Shown here piece by piece: positions 7,634 to 16,432 of a stretch of 64,000 nucleotides of DNA. Origin of the DNA: JAITWN01 sp050486285 (lineage in GTDB: Bacteria > Pseudomonadota > Gammaproteobacteria > SZUA-140); the NCBI GenBank assembly GCA_050486285.1, contig JBJHCZ010000002.1:124001-188000 (forward strand), given 5' to 3'. A model generated the notes under the pieces. The model had not been told where the DNA came from and ran no database searches. It was given only the letters and a program-made list of their open reading frames with translations. The translations under genes and the position numbers were made by a program. How positions within the stretch are numbered: position 1 is the stretch's first letter; each line of letters begins with the position of its first letter.

Positions 7634-10492
7634 ATGGCCTGGGAGGTATTCACCTATGGCGGCGGTGAGTTTCTACGCCTCGTGTTCAACGGCGTGGCCG
7701 CGATCACCGGCAACGGCGGTTACATCACGGCGCTCAAGCTAACCGCACTCATCGGCCTGTTGTGGGTATTGATCGAGGGCGCCTTCAAGCACAGATCCCT
7801 GAACCTGCAATGGCTGCTTGCCGTTATCCTCGTCTACAACGCCTTCATGGTTCCAAAGGTGGACGTGATCATCACCGACCGAATCGACCCCACCCAGTCC
7901 GCCGTGGTCTCCAACGTGCCGCTGGGGCTCGGCGCCATGGCAGGCACCGCGAGTCAGGTCGGGGACTGGCTGACACGCGCCTACGAGACCGTGTTCAGCC
8001 TGCCCGGCGACATGCAGTACCAGCAGAACGGGATGCTGTTCGGCCAGTATCTGGTCGAGGCCTCCACCCGCTTCGAGATTACCGACAGCCGGCTGGCCGC
8101 CAACTTCAGCGAGTTCTGGCAGGCCTGCGTGTTCTACGACATCCTGCTCGGTCTCTACGACTGGGACGACCTGTTCGCTGCATCCGATCTGTGGGCCTTC
8201 ATCCGCGCGAACACCTCGGTCTCGCGCAGCTTCGCCTATCGGGACGCGACCAACGATCGCTTCATCCTCGGTTGCCGGGACGGCGCCGGCAACCAGCTCG
8301 ATGCCGATCTCACCAGCGAGGTCGACCGTGCCCGGCAGTACTACGGAGAGAAGCTGGTGAAGGCCCCCAACACGACCGCCGCGGTGGCGAAGTTCGCGGC
8401 CGCGATGCCGGTCTCGTATCAATATCTGACCGGCTTGAGCATCAGCGCCGAGGGTATCATTCGGCAGAACGCCCTCTCCAATGCCCTGCACCGGGGGCTG
8501 AGCCAGTTCGCCGCAAGCGCGGGCGCGCCGGCGGCGGCGCAGGATTTCGCCCTCGCGCGAGCGGAACAGGAACGGCGCACGACCTATGCCGCCCTGGGCG
8601 AGATGGCCGCACGCACCCTGCCGATCCTGCGTAACCTGTTCGAAGCCTTTATCTACGCCGTCTTTCCCGTCGCCTTCCTGCTTGCGATGCTGCCGAGCGT
8701 AGCAAAGGTGGCGCTGACTTATCTCAAGAGCCTAGTGTGGATCCAGCTGTGGGCGCCACTCTATGCCGTGCTTCACTTCGCGATGAGTCTCTACAGCCAA
8801 TACCCGGCCACAAGCAGCCTGCTGTTGCCCGACGGCAGCACCGCGTTGTCACTGGCCAACTACACGGGTCTCGGCCAGGTCATGAGCGACACCGCGCTCA
8901 TCGCGGGGTACCTGAGCCTGTCCATCCCGATGATCTCCTACCTCGTCGTCAACCAGGGCGGCGCGATGATGGCGAGTCTCGCGAGCCGCGTCGCCCAGAG
9001 CTACGAAGCGCCGGTGAGCAGGGCCGCCGACGAGGCCTCCAGCGGCAACATCAGTCTGGGTAATACCAGCATCGGTAACGCCGGCTGGTGGCAGCAGAAC
9101 CAGAGCCCGAGTTGGCAGGCGGGTATCTCGACCATGGGTCATCCGGCTACGGGCGCGATGTACACAACCACGGCGGAGGGACGCTACATAGACGTGCCCC
9201 AATCCAACCTGCCGTTCTCTGCCAATATTGGCGATGCCGTGAGGTCTTCGGTCCTGACCCAGGCCACCACCTCGCTGCAGGCGGCGCAGACCAAAGTGGC
9301 TGACTATGCCAATCAGGTGTCCGCCAACTACAGCAACATGGAGCGCTTCACGGGTCAGACCACCACGGAGACCGGTGTCAGCCTGGATTGGAACCGCTCC
9401 GACATGGCCGCATTCCGGCGCGAGTTCGGGGAGACACAGCGCATCGCTGACGAGTTCGGCAAGAACCGGGGGTACAGTGCGAGCCAGGCGGCACAAATGC
9501 TCGGACTGGCCTCGCTCGCAGCCCAGAATCCGAAGCTGCTCGACCTGGTGAGTCCCGTAGCCCTGCGGGGAGAGTTCATGCTCCGCGGCCAGAGCGACGC
9601 CCAGATCAAGGAGGACTGGCAGGATGCATTGCGATTCGCCCAAGACACCCAATACGGCAAACACTGGCAGGCGACCATCGACGCCGGGCACGCCGCAGCC
9701 GCCGGCGTCCACCAACGCACCGGCGATAGCCTGGCGCAAGAGGTGTCCGGTGGCCTACAGCAACAGATCGGTCACCGCCAGGTCGCCACCGCCACCCTGC
9801 AGGAAGCCGCCGCCTGGCAGGAGGCCCAGTCCAAGGTCCATGAGCACGGCTTCGCCTTCAGCGCCGATGTCGCCATGCAGGTGCGCGATCACATGATCGG
9901 CGCCGAGAAGGGCGTCTTCTCGCGTCCCGGTAGCCTCGACCCGACCTGGACCGAGCAGGAAGTGGACACCCTGTTCGCCCGTGCTGCGGCGGGTGACGCT
10001 ACAGCCATGCGGGCCATCACCCATTACGCCGAGGAATACGGCCGGAACGAGGGGCTGGAACTGGCCGGGTTGCGTGACGCGCCGACCAAGGACGACGTGT
10101 TCCGGAAAGGCGACACGTACACGGCTTCGGTATCCAACGAAGAAACTGAACCCAGTGGAATCCGGGACCGAGCGGTCGGTTTCCAGGGCGCCGCGCGGCA
10201 CGCGGCCGATCACGCCGGCGTCCCGACAGACAGTCAGGTCCGCCAAGGATTCGCCGCAATCCAGAAGGAAGCGGAAGAAGAGCGCGCCAGCAGTGGCAAC
10301 ATAATCGATCGCGGGGAACGCGACCTTCGGGCATCCAGCAGCGCCGTGAAGGCCGAGGCTGAAGGACGTACGGACCCGGACAACCAGACACTCCTGGGAG
10401 ATGCGATCAAGAACGGTGCCGAGCAGGCACTACCCAGCAAGAAGCAGCTCGGTCAACTAAAGGACAGGTTCTTCAAGGATGAGGACGAATAG
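7634..10492 (+). CDS. traG: Conjugal transfer protein TraG (inner membrane, mating pair stabilisation)
   Basis: The 952-residue protein has an N-terminal membrane domain with several hydrophobic segments (for example about residues 30-75 and 330-450), typical of TraG_N. A long polar C-terminal half extends to the periplasm. In F-type systems the N-terminal part serves pilus assembly and the C-terminal part serves mating stabilisation and, in some systems, surface or entry exclusion specificity. It follows traH by 11 bases with GTGAGG before the ATG and closes this transfer operon. Confidence 0.9.
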   Translation: MAWEVFTYGGGEFLRLVFNGVAAITGNGGYITALKLTALIGLLWVLIEGAFKHRSLNLQWLLAVILVYNAFMVPKVDVIITDRIDPTQSAVVSNVPLGLGAMAGTASQVGDWLTRAYETVFSLPGDMQYQQNGMLFGQYLVEASTRFEITDSRLAANFSEFWQACVFYDILLGLYDWDDLFAASDLWAFIRANTSVSRSFAYRDATNDRFILGCRDGAGNQLDADLTSEVDRARQYYGEKLVKAPNTTAAVAKFAAAMPVSYQYLTGLSISAEGIIRQNALSNALHRGLSQFAASAGAPAAAQDFALARAEQERRTTYAALGEMAARTLPILRNLFEAFIYAVFPVAFLLAMLPSVAKVALTYLKSLVWIQLWAPLYAVLHFAMSLYSQYPATSSLLLPDGSTALSLANYTGLGQVMSDTALIAGYLSLSIPMISYLVVNQGGAMMASLASRVAQSYEAPVSRAADEASSGNISLGNTSIGNAGWWQQNQSPSWQAGISTMGHPATGAMYTTTAEGRYIDVPQSNLPFSANIGDAVRSSVLTQATTSLQAAQTKVADYANQVSANYSNMERFTGQTTTETGVSLDWNRSDMAAFRREFGETQRIADEFGKNRGYSASQAAQMLGLASLAAQNPKLLDLVSPVALRGEFMLRGQSDAQIKEDWQDALRFAQDTQYGKHWQATIDAGHAAAAGVHQRTGDSLAQEVSGGLQQQIGHRQVATATLQEAAAWQEAQSKVHEHGFAFSADVAMQVRDHMIGAEKGVFSRPGSLDPTWTEQEVDTLFARAAAGDATAMRAITHYAEEYGRNEGLELAGLRDAPTKDDVFRKGDTYTASVSNEETEPSGIRDRAVGFQGAARHAADHAGVPTDSQVRQGFAAIQKEAEEERASSGNIIDRGERDLRASSSAVKAEAEGRTDPDNQTLLGDAIKNGAEQALPSKKQLGQLKDRFFKDEDE

Positions 10493-10502
10493 GGTCCGGC
10501 GG

Positions 10503-10766
10503 TCAATCCCGCCACTCGTAGGGGCCGATCTGCCGACGCCGCATGTCGTCGTGCCATTCTTCGAGCCACTCGCCGGATTCCCTTCTGTCCGAGTCCCGTT
10601 CCTTGTACAAACGCATAGGATCTTTCCGCTTCGTGCGGAAGATGAGTGCCAGTCCAGCAAGAAACACCACCACGCCGGACCACCAGGCAAACAGCAGTCC
10701 GATGACCAGCGCAATGAGCGCGGTCACCATGGCATCGACGATTTTCCTGGCGGTTACAGATCTCAT
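10503..10766 (-). CDS. Small inner membrane protein, unknown function
   Basis: The frame encodes about 87 residues from the ATG at 10766; an upstream ATG at 10835 would give 110. Residues 10-45 form one or two adjacent hydrophobic segments (ALIALVIGLLFAWW, VVVFLAGLALIF), followed by a highly charged tail rich in E, D and R. I do not recognise a family. It sits immediately downstream of traG on the opposite strand, ten bases from its stop. A small inner membrane protein next to traG could be an entry exclusion factor, but only position and topology suggest that. Confidence 0.5.
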   Translation of the reverse strand: MRSVTARKIVDAMVTALIALVIGLLFAWWSGVVVFLAGLALIFRTKRKDPMRLYKERDSDRRESGEWLEEWHDDMRRRQIGPYEWRD

Positions 10767-10871
10767 AGTGCAGAGTATGGCATACACCCTCATTGGTGTA
10801 TTCCGCTTGCAAGTCGTGACCTTCTGGCTGAACACACCAGAGTGAAGCTTGGCTAATGCACAAACATCACT

Positions 10872-13244
10872 TCACTTCACGGGGCCAACGGCAACATCCG
10901 ATTCCGGTGGGTTCTGTTCGTCTGGAATGGAATGTTCCACAAAATACATCTTGGCCGTGTTGCTGGCTAAGTCTTCCGGGGTGCCGCCGTAGCTGTCGAT
11001 ATCGAATTCGGCCTTAGTCCGCTCATAGATGTGATACGGCTCCAACTCCCTCGCAGTGAGCAAGATGACTCTCTTCTGGTACTCCTCATTGAGGGTTTTG
11101 GCCAGCTCGATCTCCTCGGGCGTGAAGGGGTTCAATTTGGCCAGCAATATGAAGGTCTTGAATCGTTTACGAGGAAGTGAATCTGCGACGCGTCGCAGAT
11201 TATCGACGTCCCTCTCGAACTCGTCCTGATTGATCGGCCCTTGATTCTTACATTCACCCAGTACGATTGCGGTCTTCCTCGGGTAAGGTCGCGGGATGAC
11301 CCAAATGAAGTCCACCTCGCACTCGTTACGTGCCTGGCCCTTCTTGGTGAGGTCCAGCGATGGGGAATACACCCCATCATGGAGCCCGCCGCTGAGGGTG
11401 GTCTCTAATTGCTGGAGTGTCAGCGCGACCGGAATGGCACCTTGCGCATTACGTTCGGCACCCAACACCCCCGAGCGCCGATAATGCCACACTCCCCTGA
11501 TCAATTGGCGTGTTGCATCGTGTTCGTGACCGCATAGCTCGCACACTACACACTGCCTCAAGGTATCGAGGGCGATCCAACTGGCCATCCGGCAACTGGG
11601 GCAGGTCAGCTCTGCACCCATGCGAAATAGCCCCTTCTCGACCAAATGACCGAAGACGTCATCTGGCTTCAGCTTCGCGCCAGCAGAGCGCTGCTCGATG
11701 TGGAGGTCGAGATGATCGCTGAATTTGGCATCCGGATTCTCTGGGTCCTTCTGGCCGATCAACTCGAGGGCACCTTTTTTTGTAAATGATGCCGCAGGCC
11801 CATGTGTTCTCAGCAACCGGCGCACTCCGGGAATCTTGAATACCCTCGCACCCTGCAAGCCTCCCAGTCGGGAAATGAGCTGCCGCGTAATCAAGCCGCC
11901 ATTGCTTAGCTTGGCGGTGTAGTCCGCCATGTCGAAAATGCGCTCGAAGAGATCAGCTACGGGAAGTGCATACAACCAGGCATCCGCGTCAGCCGCATCA
12001 ATGACGATGCCGATCCGTTCTGATTCGATGCGCAACCTGTCGTACTGGAAGTGCATTGTCCGGGCGTAGAACTCGTTCAATTCCGGAATGTAGGGCAGAT
12101 TGAGTGTGTGCTGCTCATCGCCGTAGAGCCCACCGATGAAGGACACGGAAGCGACGAGATGTTGGGTATGAAACCAGGTATCGCCACAGAAAGGTTTGTC
12201 GCTTAGCGAGAACGAGACCTTAGGCTTACCGCGCTCACGTCCGAATACGCCCAGTACCGAAACCTGATCGAAGCTCATCATCGGTGGTCGCACATTTCGC
12301 CCATTCCAGCTGTGCTCAGAAACCGGGCAGATCGTAAGCTCCATCTCACTAAACGGCCGACGCACCTCATCAATGTGTGCTTGGTCAATACTTTCGCGCC
12401 GTGTCCACGCCGCTACGCGTCGATCCCACTCATGTCGATGCGAAACTGACTGACGCATCGCCCTTTCCCACGCGGGAATCGTGTCGGTGTAACGCCCGAG
12501 ATGCGCCGGATCAACAAACCACAGCGCGATGTCAGCCGCCCGTAGATTCCAATGGCATACCAGGTCATCAAGATTGGAGGCATCGCCGACGAAGAATCCA
12601 GGACTGTCCCATCCGGACTGAACACTATAGTGGCGCTCGAGGGCGTGACGCGAAAGGTAGGTGATGCTCGGATGATCCAAGATATCCGCCGGGATCGGCG
12701 ATTCAGGATCGAGATCGCACTCCGTCGTCTCGAACCCTTGTGCCAGCACTTCCTGGTAGTCAATGCCAATCTCATCGGCCCTCGGGTAGCCGCCGAACTG
12801 CATGAGAAACACGTCGGCCAGCGGATCATCCGCTTGCCAGTTGTAGATTCGAAATCCCTGGTCGTTGATGGCTTTCCATTCTGGCTTGTCACGCAGGTGC
12901 GCAAGGGAATTATGGATGTCGAGTAGTTGGGCACGCTTCTGTTCATTTGCGCCGCCAATGAAGATCGTATCGTGAAAGAACGGGTTGATGAGATGGGGAA
13001 ATTTCTTGGAGAAGGCCTTTACCTCGTCGGCGACACCGACCGGCAAGAGCAAGTCAACTCGGAACAGATCGATCAGCTGTCGTGCCTCATCTTCGCGGTC
13101 TGCCATCAGGATCGGATTGAAGCGCCCGCCCCAGAGCGTATGGGAAAGCTTCACCGCCTGGCGAAATGCGCCGATGTCGCCCGATTGGATTACCCAGCCG
13201 ATGCGCATTGGGCGATAGCAGATGTCTACGCGAATAGTATCCAT
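10872..13244 (-). CDS. Unrecognised 790-residue protein with zinc ribbon and PD-(D/E)XK-like nuclease motif
   Basis: I cannot name this family. The N-terminal part contains a WGGRFNPI segment at about residues 38-45 and no ATPase motif. A zinc-ribbon pattern follows: CPSC at about 548-551, then cysteines at about 565, 568 and 571. The C-terminal region has an acidic E..VD strand at about 641-645 and a following strand with ECK at about 664-666. That matches the spacing of PD-(D/E)XK nucleases and suggests DNA or RNA cleavage. It lies downstream of the type III restriction genes on the same strand, with a gap of about 150 bases, and is plausibly an added effector of that island. Confidence 0.75.
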   Translation of the reverse strand: MDTIRVDICYRPMRIGWVIQSGDIGAFRQAVKLSHTLWGGRFNPILMADREDEARQLIDLFRVDLLLPVGVADEVKAFSKKFPHLINPFFHDTIFIGGANEQKRAQLLDIHNSLAHLRDKPEWKAINDQGFRIYNWQADDPLADVFLMQFGGYPRADEIGIDYQEVLAQGFETTECDLDPESPIPADILDHPSITYLSRHALERHYSVQSGWDSPGFFVGDASNLDDLVCHWNLRAADIALWFVDPAHLGRYTDTIPAWERAMRQSVSHRHEWDRRVAAWTRRESIDQAHIDEVRRPFSEMELTICPVSEHSWNGRNVRPPMMSFDQVSVLGVFGRERGKPKVSFSLSDKPFCGDTWFHTQHLVASVSFIGGLYGDEQHTLNLPYIPELNEFYARTMHFQYDRLRIESERIGIVIDAADADAWLYALPVADLFERIFDMADYTAKLSNGGLITRQLISRLGGLQGARVFKIPGVRRLLRTHGPAASFTKKGALELIGQKDPENPDAKFSDHLDLHIEQRSAGAKLKPDDVFGHLVEKGLFRMGAELTCPSCRMASWIALDTLRQCVVCELCGHEHDATRQLIRGVWHYRRSGVLGAERNAQGAIPVALTLQQLETTLSGGLHDGVYSPSLDLTKKGQARNECEVDFIWVIPRPYPRKTAIVLGECKNQGPINQDEFERDVDNLRRVADSLPRKRFKTFILLAKLNPFTPEEIELAKTLNEEYQKRVILLTARELEPYHIYERTKAEFDIDSYGGTPEDLASNTAKMYFVEHSIPDEQNPPESDVAVGPVK

Positions 13245-13395
13245 GATCAGAGAGATCCGTTTCGCTTAACATTCCCCACTCAGTCGACAGCGCCTAGGTC
13301 TGCTGCAACATCGTGTTAACTGCGGGATCTTGTAGGTCGCGCAGACAGCCGACCACCGCATGTCTCAAATTGAGCGACATGATCTTGCTCACCGT

Positions 13396-16300
13396 CTACG
13401 CCTTGGCCTTGATTGCTTCGGTCAACATATCACTCACCGAACGCGCAACCACGTATCGCGCCGGATTCTCGCCAACTGCCAGCGCCTGGAAATGCGCCTT
13501 GCCGCATTCGATCTTGGCGCTCTCCTTGTCGCGTAGGTCATCTGTGAACAGACTGCTCTTGGTTTCCACCACGAAATACAGGCGCTGTGCGCCGTCCTGC
13601 TCTACCAGCACCGCCCAGTCAGGGTTGTAGCTGCCCAGTGGCGTGGGCACCCTGAACCAGCCGGGCAGTTTCGCGTAGAGCTTAATGGCGTCGTTCTTTT
13701 CCATTGCATCGGCAAAGTCGCGCTCCGTTGTCGAGTCGTAGACCACGTGCTCGTAGATGGACTTTTCAGTATCCATCAGCATGTTCTTGAGATAGCCGGT
13801 GAGCTCCTCCTGATCGAACAATTCCTGGGCATAGAAATGTTCGTCGCCCAGCTTCTGGTACTTGATGCCGTCCACCAGCGCCAGTCGCTTGCAGCGGTTG
13901 ATCGTTTCGGCAGCCAGCTCAATGAACTGCTGCGGATTACGTTTGAAGTCGTCAAGACGCCCGCTGCCGGTGAGGATGCTCGTAATGGTGCGGCGTGTGA
14001 GCTGGGTTCGGTCCTGCAAATCGGTGAGCAAGTCCGGTAGCTCGATGTCCGTCTCGTCCAGGACGACGGTTGCCGCACCGGCCTTCTCCTTGGCTTCGAC
14101 GCCCGCCTTGCCAATGGCGATATCGGCTTTGCGCCATTGCAGGCGGGCCTTGGCGATCGCCGGGGCCTTCTGCAAAGCCGCGATGCAGTCCGATACCAGC
14201 TTGGCATTGTCGAACTGTACGCGGTACGTGGTCTGGTGCTTGATTCGATCCCACAGGGCCTTGAATTCGGCGCTGAGATAGATGGCCTTGCGCACAGGGA
14301 CTTGCTTACGCTCGTCAGCGTTCTTGATCTCCAGGCGACCCGATACTTTGCGCAGCACCTCGGCGATTTGACCGCGTTGCGCATCGAACTCTGCTGGCAG
14401 CGCCAGGGTTCCGTCTTTCAACGCCGTCTTCAGCGAATCCTGCACCTTGCCCTTGGCGTCAATGTGGCCGGCGGCTTTCAGGTGCTCCCATAATGCCTTC
14501 GATTGATCGACACCCAGTGGCACGGTCTGGCCGTCGGGCGCTGTCACGGCAATCGCAGCAAACTGGTGCTGCTCAACGATGCCAAAGCGTATGCCCGTGT
14601 CGGCCTCGATCTCCTTCTGCAGGTTCTCGGCGAATTCCTCATAGTTCTCGGTGGCGACGACCGTCAGCGTGTTGACCTCGAAACCACGCACTCGATCACC
14701 GTGCTGGTTCACGCAAAGACGCAGTCCCCGGCCGATGGTCTGGCGACGCTCACGTTCGGTTTGGATGTCGCGCAGCGTGCAGATTTGGAATACGTTGGGG
14801 TTGTCCCAGCCTTCCTTTAGCGCCGAGTGGGAAAAGATGAACTTGAGCGGCGTTTCAAAACCCAGCAGCTTCTCCTTCTCCTTCATGATCAGGTTGTAGG
14901 CCCGCTCGGCGTTCTCGCGGCTACCTGCATTGCTTTCGCTGGTGTCCGTCCAGCCGCCTTTCTTGTCGATGGAGAAGTAGCCGTTGTGCACTTCCTCAGC
15001 GGCACTCGCCAAGTCAATTTCGGCGAACAGACTCTGATACGCGGGCAGCTTGGCCGCGCGCCGGTATTCCTCTTCAAAGATGCAGGCGTAGTCACCCTTC
15101 ACCGGATTACCATCGGCGTCGTACTGGCGGTACCTGTCCACTGCATCGATGAAAAACAGCGACAACACCTTGATACCCAGCGGGCGCAGGCGCTTCTCCT
15201 TGTCCAGGTGTTCCTTGATGGTGCGGCGGATCATTTCCCTCTGCACTGCCAATGTATCGACGTCGCCATGTACCTGGCCCAAGGCCAAGTAGGCTTCACC
15301 GCCGGGATAGCGCAACTCCAGAAACTCCTCGCCTTTGGCGGTGTTGATCTCGCCAATGCGGAAATCGGCGTAGATGGCTCTTTTGGCGGACTGCTCCAGA
15401 TCATCGCCGTCGCACACAGTGACTTCCTGCCTCTTCACGCCACTCGCAGTGGCCACGTCGAGCTCGACCTTGGCGCTGACCGTGCCGCGCTTGCTGCTCA
15501 CCGATACCAGCCGAACGAACGGCTTGTTGTGGGCATGCTCCACGGTGGCCGATGCCACCTCGATCTGCTTCACCAGCTTGCGTTCGTAGGCATCCACGGC
15601 ATCTAGGCGAAACACCATGTGGTGCTTGTCCACGTGGGTGGCCGAATAGCGCAGCGTGCAGAGCGGATTCATCGCGTCGAGCGCGGTCTTGCCCGCCCCG
15701 GTCAGTCCGCCATCCACGCTCTGCGGCTCGTCGACAATCACCACGGGCCGGGTCGCCTTGATCAGGTCGATGGGCTTTTCGCCGCCGGTCTTCTCGCTGT
15801 CCTTGTAGAGGTTGTTGACGTCTTTCTTGTTGATGGCACCGACCGTGACCACCATGATCTGGATGTTTGAGCTGGTGGCGAAGTTGCGCACCTGCCCAAG
15901 CTTGCTGGAGTCGTAGAGGAAGTAGTCGAAGGGCACGCCGGCGTAGAGTCCCTTGAAGTGGTCCTCGGTGATCTGCAAGGTCTTGTAGACGCCTTCCTTA
16001 ATCGCCACCGATGGCACCACGATGACGAACTTGGTGAAACCGTATCGCTTGTTCAGCTCGAAGATGCTGCGCAGATAGACGTAGGTCTTGCCGGTGCCGG
16101 TTTCCATCTCGACCGTGAAGTCGCCGGACGCCAGCGTGCCGGATGGGGGCAATCCGCCCCGCAATTGAATGTCCGCCAGATTCTTGTGCAGCTCATCGTC
16201 CAGCAGCGTCAGGCGGTTGCCGACACCCAGATCCGACTCGGCCATGCCCAGTGTCATTTGCTGTGGCACGGTGCCGGGGAACATGTCGTCGGCCACGACA

Positions 16301-16422
16301 GGCGGAGCCTTCATCGTCACCGTGAATTCGGTACGGCACACCTCCTGGCCACGGAACAGGTCGCAGACCGCTTCGATGGCCTGCAACTGATAGTCGAGGT
16401 TGGGCTCAAAGTGCAGTTTCAT
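13396..16422 (-). CDS. res: Type III restriction endonuclease, Res subunit
   Basis: The protein has about 1008 residues, the usual size for Res. It has a superfamily 2 helicase core with Walker A METGTGKTY at about residues 106-114 and a DEPQ box at about 231-234. Helicase motif VI is QTIGRGLRLCV. The C-terminal nuclease has NPDW at about 933 and ETK at about 953-955, giving the PD-(D/E)XK signature. Res works only in complex with Mod, translocating and cutting DNA with unmodified sites. The start follows the mod stop by about ten bases with GAGGG upstream; ATGs at 16425 and 16422 are both possible. All key motifs look intact. Confidence 0.9.
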   Translation of the reverse strand: MKLHFEPNLDYQLQAIEAVCDLFRGQEVCRTEFTVTMKAPPVVADDMFPGTVPQQMTLGMAESDLGVGNRLTLLDDELHKNLADIQLRGGLPPSGTLASGDFTVEMETGTGKTYVYLRSIFELNKRYGFTKFVIVVPSVAIKEGVYKTLQITEDHFKGLYAGVPFDYFLYDSSKLGQVRNFATSSNIQIMVVTVGAINKKDVNNLYKDSEKTGGEKPIDLIKATRPVVIVDEPQSVDGGLTGAGKTALDAMNPLCTLRYSATHVDKHHMVFRLDAVDAYERKLVKQIEVASATVEHAHNKPFVRLVSVSSKRGTVSAKVELDVATASGVKRQEVTVCDGDDLEQSAKRAIYADFRIGEINTAKGEEFLELRYPGGEAYLALGQVHGDVDTLAVQREMIRRTIKEHLDKEKRLRPLGIKVLSLFFIDAVDRYRQYDADGNPVKGDYACIFEEEYRRAAKLPAYQSLFAEIDLASAAEEVHNGYFSIDKKGGWTDTSESNAGSRENAERAYNLIMKEKEKLLGFETPLKFIFSHSALKEGWDNPNVFQICTLRDIQTERERRQTIGRGLRLCVNQHGDRVRGFEVNTLTVVATENYEEFAENLQKEIEADTGIRFGIVEQHQFAAIAVTAPDGQTVPLGVDQSKALWEHLKAAGHIDAKGKVQDSLKTALKDGTLALPAEFDAQRGQIAEVLRKVSGRLEIKNADERKQVPVRKAIYLSAEFKALWDRIKHQTTYRVQFDNAKLVSDCIAALQKAPAIAKARLQWRKADIAIGKAGVEAKEKAGAATVVLDETDIELPDLLTDLQDRTQLTRRTITSILTGSGRLDDFKRNPQQFIELAAETINRCKRLALVDGIKYQKLGDEHFYAQELFDQEELTGYLKNMLMDTEKSIYEHVVYDSTTERDFADAMEKNDAIKLYAKLPGWFRVPTPLGSYNPDWAVLVEQDGAQRLYFVVETKSSLFTDDLRDKESAKIECGKAHFQALAVGENPARYVVARSVSDMLTEAIKAKA

Positions 16423-16432
16423 CATCGAGCCC

